A DNA stretch of 64,000 nucleotides from Vanilla planifolia. Its lineage: Eukaryota; Streptophyta; Magnoliopsida; Asparagales; Orchidaceae. This document shows positions 46,661-58,513 of this stretch, piece by piece. The notes below the pieces were generated by a model. It worked only from the letters and a program-made list of their open reading frames with translations, searched no databases and was not told where the DNA came from. Every line of letters starts with the position of its first letter. Within the stretch, counting starts at the first letter, position 1. Where the stretch lies: NCBI GenBank assembly GCA_023846275.1, contig CM043878.1, forward strand, positions 11,167,501-11,231,500, in the 5' to 3' direction. The position numbers were made by a program, and so were the translations under genes.

Positions 46661-48649
46661 ATGGCTTTCCCTGCTTCTTCGTTGGACCTTAACCTCAACC
46701 TCAACCTCGCTCTTGCCCCCAAGATCGAGCCCAAAATGGAGCCCCTCGAAGTCGAGTCTGGCATCGGGCCGATCTCCCAAAGCATAAACCCTAGCGGCAC
46801 CGCACGCAATTTACTCTCCATCGTTCCCGCCAACGACTTCTCTTACCCGCTGCAGCAGCTTTCTCATTACACAGACGAGGAAGCCCTCTTCGCCGAGTAC
46901 TACCGCCTGGCTCGCCTCTTTATGGCCTCATATTCCGAAAGAATCTCCGCTTCCGCTGCCGGAGATACCTCGGCGGCTTCCGCCGTAACCTCCATCGTCG
47001 CAGCTCCAAGTCCTAATTCCGCCCAGGCGCCCACAATGGCATCGTCCGCAGTGATCGTTACAAAGAAACGTAAGGCACGATCTTCCGAGATGGTTCGTGT
47101 CTCTTCCCTTAGCGAGCATGATCAGATTTACTTCCGCGACCTAGTTCGCCGGGCGAGGATCACGTTCGAATCGCTTAGGGTTCTCATAATACGAGACGAA
47201 GTGAGGGGTGAGGGCATGGGGGTTTTTGGCAGAAGAAGCCGCGCCGACCTAAAGGCTGCAGCTTTCATGACCAATCGTGGTCTCTGGCTTAACCGGGACA
47301 AGCGGATCATTGGCTCTATCCCAGGGATTTTTGTGGGAGATATCTACTTCTTTAGAATGGAGCTCTGCGTCATTGGTTTGCATGGCCAGGTGCAGGCCGG
47401 GATCGACTATGTCCCAGCAAGCAGGAGCAGCAGTGGAGAACCCATCGCCACCAGCATTATTGTCTCTGGTGGTTACGAGGATGACGACGACAGTGGTGAT
47501 GTTCTTATATACACCGGCCATGGCGGTAGGGACCGAAATCTGCACAAGATGTGCACTAGCCAGAAACTCGAGGGAGGGAACCTTGCTCTTGAGAGAAGCA
47601 TGAAGTATGGAATTGAGATAAGAGTTGTCCGGGGAGTTAAGTTTGATCAGAGCCCAACAGGAAGGGTTTATGTCTATGATGGGCTTTACAAGGTTGTCGA
47701 TTGCTGGTTGGATGTTGGAAAGTCTGGTTTTGGTGTTTACAAGTACAAGCTGATAAGAATTGAGGGGCAAGAAGAGATGGGCACTGCAATGCTTAAGTTG
47801 GCAGTAGGCTTGAGAACGAATTCCCTAAGTGTAAGGAGCAGTGGCTTCTTCTCCAAAGACATCTCAAGGGGGAGGGAAAACTTTCCTATTTCCCTTTACA
47901 ATGACTTAGACGATGATCAGGATCCTTTGCACTATGAGTACCTTGCTCGCCCAATTTACCCTTCTGCTATCCAGGACAAGTTCCATGGCGAGGGAACCGG
48001 TGGCTGTGAATGCAAAACAAATTGCTCGGTCGATTGTTATTGTGCAACTCTCAATGGAGGTGAGTTTGCTTATGATGGGAGTGGAGTTCTTGTGAGAGGA
48101 AAGCCCTTGATTTATGAGTGTGGGACAGCATGCCAATGTCCACCGACTTGTCCAAACAGGGTGAGCCAGAAGGGAATTAGGCAATGCTTGGAGGTGTTCA
48201 GATCGAAGGAGACTGGGTGGGGTGTTCGTTCGATTGATTTGATTCGAGCTGGTTCTTTCATCTGTGAGTTCAGTGGATTAGTCCTAACAAAGCAGCAAAC
48301 AGAACTACTTTCTCAAGCTGGTGAGAGTTTGGTGTATCCCAATCGCTTTCCAGGGAGATGGACCGAATGGGGAGATATATCCGACGTTTTTCAAGACTAC
48401 CTTCCACCCAGATACCCATATTTGCCAGAATTGAGCTTCTCCATTGATGTTTCGAGGGCAAGAAATGTTGCCTGTTACCTAAGCCACAGTTGTAGCCCAA
48501 ACGTTTTTGTACAGTTCGTTTTGTATGATCACTATAACGTTTCATACCCCCATTGTATGGTTTTTGCAATGGAGAATATACCTCCTTTGAGAGAGCTGAG
48601 CATAGATTATGGGGTTGTGGACGAATGGGTTGGGAAATTGACACTATAG
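46661..48649 (+). CDS. SUVH9-like: SUVH2/SUVH9-type SRA-SET protein
   Basis: This is a single-exon 662-residue protein. The start at 46661 (MAFPASSLDLNLNLNLALAP) is chosen over an in-frame ATG at 46607, because plant SUVH9-like proteins begin with this Leu/Asn-rich peptide and the extra 18 residues look like leader. In order it has a variable N-terminus, an SRA domain (about 205-370; RDKRIIGSIPGIFVGDIYFF, SGGYEDDDDSGDV, ERSMKYGIEIRVVRG), a pre-SET Cys cluster (about 447-500; CECKTNCSVDCYC, CQCPPTCPNRV) and a SET domain (about 506-656; ETGWGVRS, FICEFSGL, CYLSHSCSPNV, LSIDYG). It ends shortly after SET with no post-SET cysteines. In Arabidopsis SUVH2 and SUVH9 such proteins bind methylated DNA through SRA and help recruit Pol V in RNA-directed DNA methylation, without detectable methyltransferase activity. 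SUVH2 versus SUVH9 orthology is not resolved here; similarity is strongest to what I know of SUVH9. Confidence 0.95.
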   Translation: MAFPASSLDLNLNLNLALAPKIEPKMEPLEVESGIGPISQSINPSGTARNLLSIVPANDFSYPLQQLSHYTDEEALFAEYYRLARLFMASYSERISASAAGDTSAASAVTSIVAAPSPNSAQAPTMASSAVIVTKKRKARSSEMVRVSSLSEHDQIYFRDLVRRARITFESLRVLIIRDEVRGEGMGVFGRRSRADLKAAAFMTNRGLWLNRDKRIIGSIPGIFVGDIYFFRMELCVIGLHGQVQAGIDYVPASRSSSGEPIATSIIVSGGYEDDDDSGDVLIYTGHGGRDRNLHKMCTSQKLEGGNLALERSMKYGIEIRVVRGVKFDQSPTGRVYVYDGLYKVVDCWLDVGKSGFGVYKYKLIRIEGQEEMGTAMLKLAVGLRTNSLSVRSSGFFSKDISRGRENFPISLYNDLDDDQDPLHYEYLARPIYPSAIQDKFHGEGTGGCECKTNCSVDCYCATLNGGEFAYDGSGVLVRGKPLIYECGTACQCPPTCPNRVSQKGIRQCLEVFRSKETGWGVRSIDLIRAGSFICEFSGLVLTKQQTELLSQAGESLVYPNRFPGRWTEWGDISDVFQDYLPPRYPYLPELSFSIDVSRARNVACYLSHSCSPNVFVQFVLYDHYNVSYPHCMVFAMENIPPLRELSIDYGVVDEWVGKLTL

Positions 48650-48825
48650 CTATCTTCTCGATGGTGCCTCATCGGATGTAACATATGATTCGCTCAGAGA
48701 TTTGCTCTTGCAATTGGTTTAATTGGGTAACTACCCCACACCTATTTGCCTTGTGACTCCTTTCCAATATATATGAAATGTTTTGCCTATTTGATCAGTT
48801 TGAAATGTTATGTGTTACACTTGTT

Positions 48826-48831
48826 AATAAA
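48826..48831 (+). terminator. Candidate poly(A) signal of SUVH gene
   Basis: A canonical AATAAA lies about 177 nt after the SUVH stop codon in T-rich sequence. Plant poly(A) signals are loose, so this is only plausible. Confidence 0.35.
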
Positions 48832-50154
48832 TTTTTAACTATATAATCTGATTCCCCATTAGTCTCAACTCTTGATCATACTCTTGTGAACTGACAATTT
48901 TGTGATGATAACTTTTATTTGCCTCAGAATGTACTCATGAACAATTCATTACATGTATTGAAATAAATGAACAACACTGTTAAAGATGCCAGTCATTCTA
49001 GTTTAACCTGTTGATAAATGTAGCTTAGTCTACATGTATGCCTTTATTAATGCTTTCAACGTTGGCTCTGTTTAACTGTCATGCATTTGAGTTTTGCTTC
49101 ATGAATGATTGAATCATCCTTTTTAGCTTGTTTTTTTCCCTGATACATGGCTGTTGTATATTGCTGTATATAGGGAAAGCTATGATGAAATGTTCATTGT
49201 TGATGCACCTTAAGTATCTTATAAAACCTATCAAAACGTCATGTCAAACCTTTCCTCACTTCCATTGAACCCAACAGAAAACAAGAGAAGAACTATTACA
49301 AATGTTTGCATGCTTGAACCTTACTGTTATGTGCTTTTTTTTTAGGGTAAATGTTTGTTGTCGTTTGTCTTGTTTTTAAGCTTTTGCTAAGAAATTATTT
49401 CTCTAGTTTTGTGTGATTTGGTTAAGTGTTGTGCTAATAATCCCCACATTGTCGTTATTTTTGTATTATAGCACGTATTTTGAATTACTTATACTGATAA
49501 AGACAATTGAGGTATGGACTACTATGAACTGTTATTTAAAATAATCCTGCATTTGCCAGAGAATCATCTACAGTGATGGCTTGCAATTATTTCATTTAGT
49601 AAATGATTGAAGGTATAGTTGGCATGCTATTTTAATAAAATATATTAGGGATGCTACTATAGTTTAATGTTTTATAATTTTTTTGTGATTAAAAGAGAAA
49701 ATAATTAATGGGCACTTGACAAAGATTAATTTGGCATTACCCTTGTTGGATTTATGCTTAGCGTAGCTTGTTTTTCTTGTAAGTTTCTTTGGGAAAGAGA
49801 TAAATTGTTGGGTAAAATTTTAAAAATAAATATCAGTTAAAAAATTGTCAAAATGTTTGTGTCGACATATTTTTCAATACCTCATATTGTTATTGATTGT
49901 AATGTGAATGTTTTTTCTTTTGTTTTTATATTTCTAATGTTTTTACTTCTAAAATGATATAGATTTTGAAAAATTGACAAAGGGAGTGTTGATTATGTTT
50001 TAAAATATTTTATTCTCTATAAAATTGCATCCATGTATGGAAGATGATAATATGTTTTTTATTAAAATAAGTGAAGACATAATTATTACACAAATCACAT
50101 GGTTCTCTGATCGTATTATCTTAAATGATAGATAATTAGGATGAAAATGAAATG

Positions 50155-50160
<6 letters not shown>

Positions 50161-50250
<90 letters not shown>

Positions 50251-50272
50251 GTATGTATATATATATGTATAT
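50161..50272. repeat. (AT)39 microsatellite with adjoining (GTAT)n
   Basis: Uninterrupted AT dinucleotides run from 50161 to 50238, followed by about five GTAT units and more AT. On - this reads as a meaningless Tyr/Ile repeat within an open frame. Confidence 0.97.
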
Positions 50273-51899
50273 GATGTTGTTTTCTATGTTATATGATATC
50301 ATTTCTTGAGTTGTATGCATTAGGGGTTTTGACAAGATCGTGAAGCAGGTTGTTTATCTTCAACATCCATGTCATCAACAAGGGCTATTATCAAACACAA
50401 AGACTTGTATGGTATTGAGCTAGTACCATAGTGCATGTATCAATCATCAGTGTCACAAGCAATTGGTGCTCATAACTCTTAGAAATTAGTTGGGAGAACA
50501 ATTGGTTGGCATGTGCGATGAGCATTGCATGTTGGCATGATGGCAACGATGGTCGTTTGATAGACAAATCCTTATTCCTTCATCCCAACAAGATAATTAG
50601 GTTTTAAAATGCTCAATTTAATGTTTTCTAACAACTTGCATTTTGTTCGCATGATTTTGTGTTGTAACAATAAAATTGTAGAATAAATGGGCAATAAAAG
50701 ATTTCCAAAATTGATATTTTATGTCTTTAAATTTAAAATAAAGCAAAGATGGAGCTATTTAAGGTGCAAAAAAGTGTTCTTTTTCAACAAATAACTTTGA
50801 GGTTAAATAGTTCAAAAGCTAGGGTTTTAAAACAATTATTTTTTATGGTTAGAATTTGTGATAATAATGTTTATTTTAAGATTTTCATTTATATCTTTGC
50901 AAACTTTGGTACATGTGACATGATTATGGGAACTATAATGATATGAGTTAAGTTTCTAAGTATCATTATAACTTGAGTTTGACCTTGTTGCAAAAAATCT
51001 CTAAAGAAAACTAAAACACTTTGTTGATAGATTTCACAATGTGCAAGAACAATGAAAAGCAACAATAAGTATAAGTTTCATTGTAAGATTTAGCCAGAAG
51101 ATGCTAGATGAGCACTCACATTTTATTGTAAAGAAGAGAAAAATGTAATGCCCTTATTTAATAAAAGGATACTAAAGAATTTGTACCTTGATCACAACTT
51201 CTAAATAAGAGCAAAACGACAAATTAGAATCTGTGGTGATAATTTCTAAACCTAAAACTAAAAACTAATATCTAAAAGTGTGATAGAATAATTTTCTTTC
51301 ATCCATCTATTGGCTAAAAGGTTACATGGCTATGGAGATTGCTAGCAAAGCAAGTAGGTGAAGAGGCACACGATAACAAAACCTAGTCAATTGCTTGTCA
51401 AGACCGAGACATCCAACCGAGGTAACTTATAGTGGATTGTTGATTCAATTAATCCAATTATTAATCCTCTACTAATCATGAGAACAACCAATACATACAA
51501 TTTTTTTAAAAAGCAAAAAAAAAAAGTATATAATTAAGTTCATAATGAGCTCAAACACAAAAAAATGTAAGATATCAATGTAAAATAATCAGTCTTACAA
51601 TACAAAGGCATAAGTACATAAAATCCTAAAAGATATTAGTAGTTAAAAAGAAGTGTTCACGTGACCTCTAAGGCATTATTATTATTTTCGAAGAAACAGT
51701 AGATATATGAAGTGATTTGGATATTGATAATCCATCTTAATTTCTTAAACTTTACATTAAATCAATTGAATTGAATCATGTTGAAATAGACATGATTCTA
51801 TGTTTACCATGATAGAATCACATCTTTTTGAAATTCATGATAATTATGAGACAACATGAATACTCATGCCCTCTTTATCTTAGGAGTGATGTATATTAA

Positions 51900-52790
51900 G
51901 AGTGATGTATAAAACATTATACTCTTATTGTTACTATAATAATGATCACCAATCATTACAATATCCCTCTTTATCTTTAGCCAACAAAATATGTTATCAA
52001 ATAAAGTAGCCATTAAGTTGCACACAAAATTTAGGTAAATCTTCTAAGTGTAATTTCTAATAATAAACTCTCAAATAAGTCATTATAAAACTTAATGTTT
52101 GGATCTTTCCATCAAATATCTATCTTTTATTTATAATTAGCATCCTTGGCACATATGTATTTCATTAAATCATGATAGATATTACAAGATCAAGCAATTG
52201 TGATACAATTTTGGAACTTTCTTGAAGCCTACAACTTCTAGTGATAATTTTCCTAACAAAAAATACATTCTATAAAAGGCTTCTATAAACTTATTTGATA
52301 TGTTCTCCTTGGATAGAAGGTTTTTGTGCCATTATTTTAAGGTGTGAAATATTGCATAAAAATCATAGTTTGATGTGAATATTTCAACTTAGTATATCAT
52401 TGTGGTAAGCAACGAGTTGCTTCTCTTAATTAAGTACTTAACCAACTTCTACTCTTAAAGCAATGTGTAACACGTCATATGCATGAGAAAAGTTGGGCAT
52501 CTTTAATGATGGTGCTTTATTGAGAGATTCTATAATACACTCAAATGCTCTTATGACCCCATTGCTCCACTTGAACACCCCATTCTTTATATAATTACTT
52601 AAATTAAGTGACAATATTGAAACAACGAATAAATCTTCAATAATTAAGACTAAGTTATGAAAGTTCTGCATCTTGATGTTGCTAATGCTCTGAGTGCTAA
52701 AGTAAGAAAATATGTCATAAAGTATATTTGAAAAATATATAAAAATTCTTTTGCTTAACACTACAAAAGCTATCAAATATGATAATGATA
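51900..52790 (-). mobile_element. Decayed Ty3/gypsy pol fragment (RT-RNase H)
   Basis: On the - strand a 112-codon frame (52776-52438) gives FHNLVLIIEDLFVVSILSLN, corresponding to the end of gypsy reverse transcriptase (FHGLASFYRRF type). It continues KNGVFKWSNGVIRAFECIIE then LNKAPSLKMPNF, the start of RNase H. Further on (about 52372-52306) YDFYAIFHTLK, a stop, then WHKNLLSKENI matches the 'EFYAVVQALRxWxHYL.PKEF' RNase H block. Stops and frame changes make it a fossil. No LTRs were identified. Confidence 0.75.
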
Positions 52791-54375
52791 TTCACTCTCA
52801 GTTCAATTATACATATGAAAGATATCAAAATAAATGAACATAAATTTGACAATGAACTAAATAACATCAAAGTAAATGTCCATAGATTTGTCAATAAATT
52901 ATCAATTTGTAATTTGTGACAAATAAAAGTGTTTTGATTATTAGAAAAACCAAATAATATCAACACTTACAGATACATATTATTAATATTCATCTCATAA
53001 TTTAATTTGATGATAATCTTTTTTAAAATCAAAATTAAAAAAATCTTTGACAACAAACATCATTTCGATCATTACATCAATTTTGGAGAAAGAAAAATGA
53101 TATGTGGTAGTTTGTTAATGGCGTACCAACCTACAATACATCAACTCACTTCTTAAGGTTTAAGGAGTATAAACATAATCATGATAATAAACTTTTCTAA
53201 ATAAATCTCTTTTCTAACGAAGTAATCCACTTCCATTTAATTCAATATGTTATATCGAATTATTCTATAATGTGATAAATTTGACAAAATGAGCCTATAA
53301 TTAAAGCAGTTCATTAAGGAAATATTCATGAAGAATGTTAATATACTTATCAATTAGGGAAATAACTTATTGATATACCAAGTTTGATAACTCTACAGGT
53401 AAGTCCTACATAGAACTCATTTTCTCAAATCATTGACAAACTAAGATGTTCAATGGTTTAACCCTTTTAGTTGGCATAATCATTATCTTCATTTTATTTT
53501 CGTATATTTTATTTGTGAAAATTCCTCAATTGCTTTATAGTATGTCAAAAAAATAATCCTTATTCCTGAAAATATCATCAAACATGATTCTAACATTTAG
53601 TAAACTTTTTATGATAAATTTTATGTTTACTTTTTTATTTTATTTATATTCACATGTTTAAAATGAATAAACTTAGTTAAGAAAATAAAATAAATAGTAA
53701 AATATTAAGTATTTTTTATGCTAACATCCATCTCTTATCATTTTATTCAATTTTTTTTAAAATTCAAAATTTGTGAATTTTAACTCATCATTTTTAAAAC
53801 ATTTATTATATTGTTTGATTGATTACATTAATTTTGGGTAAATATTTAACAAAACTTAAATAATAAAATACTAATTACTATGATTTAATAAAAAAAAATT
53901 AATCACAAACAATCAAATTACACTTATATAAAACAATGGGTCACATAAGCATTAATTTAAAGCTAAATACAAGTGGTCCAAAGAGTATTGTATACACCAC
54001 ATAGAATTCAATAATTGAGGAGGATTTAAACTTACCTAAAGTAAAATAACAATAAAAGATTAATTAGATCCAATGAGTACAACCAATTAGTTTTTCTTAA
54101 GATTGCATTAAAAATCAATTCAAAATACAATAAATTAAGCCAAAGAAAGATTAGAAGATAAGGTTGTTATTAAATAAGAAATTATCAAAAAAAAAACCCA
54201 TGTTCAATATGTACATGAAGATGCTTTATTATTTTATTTTATTTTATTTTTGTCATTTATCATCAACAACATTCCAAAACTTTTATTTTTTTAATCTATT
54301 ATCCTTCCAAAATCCTTTAAAAAAATATTATTCTAAACCTTCTACACCATACCTACACCTATAAGAAATGGGCAT

Positions 54376-54380
54376 TATAA
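54376..54380 (+). promoter_or_regulatory. Candidate TATA box of amidase gene
   Basis: TATAA within CATTATAAAAC lies about 80 nt before the amidase ATG, a plausible TATA-to-start distance for a short leader. Nothing else identifies the promoter. Confidence 0.4.
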
Positions 54381-54459
54381 AACTTCTATACGTGAGAGGA
54401 AATTCAAGTTAAAAGACTTGCCGACGACCAATCCTTATCTTTAGAGACTTTCTACCGAA

Positions 54460-56163
54460 ATGGCTCGCGTTTCTCTTCTCGCTTGCTTCGTCTTCCTCCT
54501 CATTGCCCTAATGGACAGCAAATCCGTAAACATGACCTTCGACTATGCGGGAGCGTCTATCGCCGACGTCCAATCCGCATTCGCCAACGGCAGCCTCACA
54601 TCTCTGCAGCTCACTCAATATTACTTGACCCGAATCGACAACCTCAACCACTATCTCCACGCCGTCATTGAAGCCAACCCTGACGCCCTTCACGAAGCCG
54701 AGCGAGCTGACCGGAATCGACGCTTTGGCCATGAACACCCCGGGCTACTTAATGGTATTCCCATCCTCCTAAAGGACAACATTGCCACCAGCGACCGCCT
54801 CAACACAACCGCCGGTTCTTTTGCCCTTCTGGGAGCTGTCGCGCCCCGCGACGCCGGCGTCGCGCGTTTTCTCCGCGATGCCGGCGTCGTGATCCTTGGG
54901 AAGGCGAGCATGAGCGAGTGGGCCCATTTCTGGTCCTCCTCGGCCCCGAGCGGTTGGTGTGCGCGAGGCGGGCAGGGACTCAACCCCTACGACACCTCCG
55001 CCGATCCGTGTGGGTCAAGCAGCGGGTCGGCGATCGCCGTCGCAGCAGGGATGGCTGCGGTGGCGCTTGGGACGGAGACCGACGGATCTATCCTCTGCCC
55101 GGCATCTGCGAACTCCGTGGTGGGGATCAAACCGACCGTGGGACTCACCAGCCGGGCCGGGGTGATTCCGATCTCACCGAGGCAGGACACGGTGGGACCT
55201 ATAGGGCGAACGGTGGCCGACGCCGTAGCTGTGCTCGAGGCCATCGTCGGCTACGACAAGAGGGATGCGGAGGCCACGGCGTCGGCTGCAGGCTTCGTGC
55301 CAGTGGGTGGGTACCGGCAATTCCTAAAGAAAGAGGGATTGATGGGGAAGCGATTGGGGATACTCAAGGGTTTCTTCCAATTTGCCGACGGGTCCTCTGA
55401 GGCGAAAGTCTTCGCTGCTCATTTCCGAGTCATGCAGTAAGCAACAAATCTCTTCATTCTTGTTTCTTTTATAGTGATGATTACTTCTCTCGACGGCAGG
55501 GAAAAGGGAGCAATCCTGATGGACAAACTAGAAATAGCAAATGAAAGCGAGATCGTTAACCCCTTTCTTAGTGGAGAAGAAACTGCTCTCCTGGCCGAAT
55601 TCAAGCTCTCAATCAATGCTTACCTCTCCGATCTTCTCACCTCTCCCGTGAGATCTCTCGCCCAAGTGATAGCATTCAACAAGAAACACAGCGCCGAGGT
55701 AAGCTTTTACTCTAACCTCCTCTCTTCCTCTCACACGAATGGTTCGCTCATCTCCATTGAAATGCAGGAACGAACTGCGGAGTATGGACAGGACATCTTC
55801 CTTCGGGCCGAGAACACAGACGGCATAGGTTCAGCCGAGAGAGATGCGATCAAAAGAATGGCCGAACTGAATGCCTGGGGACTGGAGAGGCTGATGAAGG
55901 AGAAGCGGCTGGATGCGGTTGTCGCTCCAGATTCCAGCATCTCCTCTGTATTGGCTATTGGGGGGTACCCTGGTATTAGCGTACCCGCCGGGTACGCGCA
56001 TGCGGGTGCTCCTTTTGGCATCTGCTTCGGAGGCTTGAAGGGTTCCGAGCCGGTGCTGATCGAGATAGCTTACGCTTTCGAGCAGGCGACCAACGTGCGC
56101 AAGCCGCCTGCGCTCGGCTACGTGGAAGGGAGACGATCTCATATATTTTATAATGGTTACTAA
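54460..56163 (+). CDS. Amidase-signature family protein, probably secreted (3 exons)
   Basis: Exons 54460-55436, 55500-55698 and 55768-56163 give 523 residues. An N-terminal hydrophobic signal peptide (LLACFVFLLIALM) precedes the amidase-signature fold. Residues matching the Ser-cis-Ser-Lys triad are Lys105 (ILLKDNIAT), the cis-Ser in the GSSSGSA box (about 186-188) and nucleophile Ser210 (TETDGSILCPA). The C-terminus keeps VPAGYAHAGAPFGICFGGLK and ends YNGY. The family hydrolyses amide bonds; plant members with this layout are annotated as 'putative amidase C869.01-like' and relate to GatA and FAAH, and the substrate is unknown. Exon 1 ends ATGCA|GTAAGC, whose GTAA would otherwise read as a stop; joining to 55500 restores Gln-Glu-Lys-Gly. 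Intron 2 is 69 nt, in frame and stopless. No peroxisomal or ER-retention signal is evident at the C-terminus. Confidence 0.93.
55437..55499 (+). other. Amidase intron 1 (63 nt)
   Basis: GTAAGC ... GACGGCAG, 63 nt, near the lower limit for plant introns. It splits a Gln codon (CA|G). Without splicing the reading frame stops at TAA 55438-55440. Confidence 0.85.
55699..55767 (+). other. Amidase intron 2 (69 nt, in frame)
   Basis: GAG|GTAAGC ... GAAATGCAG|GAACG, 69 nt, phase 0, no stop codon. If retained it adds 23 residues (VSFYSN...IEMQ) between the helix ending NKKHSAE and ERTAEYGQ. In homologues these two blocks are adjacent, supporting removal. Confidence 0.8.
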
Positions 56164-58510
56164 TTTTATTTATATGAGTAAACAATTAGGTCTTTATGAG
56201 CAAATAATATATATTAAAATAAGGTTTATATATTTAGAATAATATATATTCAGGAAATTGTGAATATTCATGTGTTTTCTTAAATATTTTTATACGTTGC
56301 ATGTATGGATGGCACGTGAATAAAAGAGATTAAAGCAATTTAAAAATCATAAATCGTTTGAGTTATTACATAATGAAATTAATGATTAAAAGGAATCAAT
56401 TAATGTAATTATCTAACAAACTTGGCATTTATATAAGAAACTTATTGATAAATAATTTAAAAGAAAACTTATATAATATATAATTATTAAAAAGGGATCA
56501 TTTTAAATGATGCTCGCATTGTTATTATTAGAGGTGTCCCTAATCCTTTTTTTATCTTATTTTTTAATTTGTGTGTGACTCTTGTTTTATTTTATTTATA
56601 TCAAAAAAACTTTTATAAAATTTTGTTAATTAGAGATATTTCTTTTAGATGATATCTTGAACAAATTAATTTTTGTGATAAGTTAATTTTTAATTTTTCA
56701 ATTGAAATGGATGCTTCTTTACAATTAAATTTGGGAATAAAAAACTTTTGTTAAAATTCTTTATATGTGACATTCTTAAAAAGGTGAATAAGATGGTGAT
56801 AAATACATTATTTAAGAAGAAACTTGTCATATAAAGGGAAGACGATTGATTATAATCATATATAATATTTAATTAAATAAAAGGATGTATTTACTAAAAC
56901 ATAGATCATATGAGAAAAAATGAAGAGCAAAAAAATAAGACAAAATTGGCCTAAAAAATATAAACACAAAATGATACAACTAATGAATTTTTCTAAAGAA
57001 TTAAATTGATATTGAATCTCCAACAAATAAGATAGAATAGTTATAATTGATCATGAGAGGTTAATATTTTTTAAGTGACCACTCAATAGTAAGTGCAATA
57101 ATGATATCTACATGATCTCAAACACCACTCAAAATACTTGAATTACTTAAGAGACTTAGGTTACCCTTTGATTGCTTCATGGTAGTCACATGACTTTTGT
57201 AGATAATGGGTTGCTTCTAAGCACCTGATAAACTAACAAACATTTTTCTAGTGTCAATGATACTCAATAAGATATTTGATAACTTTAACATCATAATAAA
57301 GTAAATCAAGTCCTTAAATAGCACATGGTAGTTAATCAAGCATTAGAGGATCACTCGAGCAGTGGATGCATGGTTTAGCTATGAAACCTCCATTGAGTGT
57401 GATGTGGTGATTAAGGAAAAAAATTGATTAGAGGATGAGTGATACAACCATAAAGAAAATGCTTTAATATCATGTGTACTTATTCATTTAGTTATGATCA
57501 AGAATTTATGATCGATAGTTCATGACCATGTAACTGAACTCTTTTGCTCACCACTTGTAGATTTCTGGTGAGACCATAGAGAAAGACCGCAAGCTTGTTG
57601 TTATCAGTATGTGGCAACAATATTTGGAAGGTTCTAGTGACTTCTGCACTATAGCATCGAGATCAAAATAGTTGCAACAAAACTTTTGGTCAACAATGTA
57701 GAGATCTGAGCGACGACAACTTCATTGAGTTTACTTCAACTCGATTCTCCATCAAAACTTGCCTAATGGCATTGTTGATATTAAGAAAAGGAAAAAAGGG
57801 AAAGCCAAGTGAGTGAAAGGCTGAGAAGAGGGGGAACCTTGGAGGAGAGAGAGTGGTGGAGAGTGAAAGATGAGAAAAGATGTGAGAGTTGAGCTTGGAA
57901 CAAAACTCAAGCAAAAAATGAGAAAATTTGCTTATATGTTAAAATTTTAAGTAAAAGAATCAATTATCAAAATTATATTTAATATATTTGAATTGATATT
58001 TAGAAATCAAGGTAGAATTATGATATATATTTCTTATATAAGTACACAATAATAAAAAGAAAGAAGAATGACCTAAATTACATATTTATTCTAGCTTTGA
58101 TGTCAGCATATGACATGTTTATTTTTGTATATATTTGGTATATTAATGTTTGATAAACATAATTTATTATATTTTATATTATGATATACTATTATTTGTC
58201 AATATGATTTATATTGCATATGACTTTAAGTAGTTGTTTAATTTACATTTTTGCTTATATTGCCTATATTTCATGATAGCCTTGATGCTTCATAACATAA
58301 TCTTGTATAAGCATATTAGCAAATTATAAAGATGCATGTGTCAAGTGTTGTGATGTATTGTTCTTAGTTAGTATAATATTATTTTCATATGATGCTATCA
58401 AGTTATTTTGATTCACTTATTATACCTATATTGTTTATATTTCTTAATAATATTGATGCATACAAATATATAGGATTGGTACATGACAACTAGTGATTGG
58501 TTAGTAAAGA
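56164..58510. other. Intergenic region downstream of amidase gene
   Basis: AT-rich DNA, presumably including the amidase 3' UTR at its start. A 74-codon frame on - (57914-57690) with a Leu/Phe-rich start is unrecognised. Nothing else visible. Confidence 0.6.
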
Positions 58511-58513
58511 TAA

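Larger units (their letters stand above)
48850..54370. other. Intergenic region between SUVH and amidase genes
   Basis: AT-rich DNA carrying the (AT)n microsatellite at 50.2 kb and the gypsy remnant at 51.9-52.8 kb. Otherwise nothing recognisable. A TTTTA-rich run lies near 54225-54252. Confidence 0.7.

Noticed and set aside
47249-47770. 173-codon frame on - inside the SUVH gene
   Set aside because: Shadow of the SRA-coding sequence; the + strand protein is clearly conserved.
50000-50335. 111-codon frame on -
   Set aside because: Its centre is a Tyr/Ile repeat produced by the (AT)n microsatellite.
54918-55400. 160-codon Arg/Gly-rich frame on + inside the amidase gene
   Set aside because: Frame-shifted shadow of GC-rich amidase exon 1, with no family resemblance.
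55831-56142. 103-codon frame on - under the amidase 3' exon
   Set aside because: Shadow of the coding exon, which carries the conserved amidase C-terminus.
54460-56163. Horizontal transfer of a bacterial amidase
   Set aside because: The gene has plant-type short introns, a signal peptide and sequence like other plant amidases; high GC alone is normal for monocot first exons.
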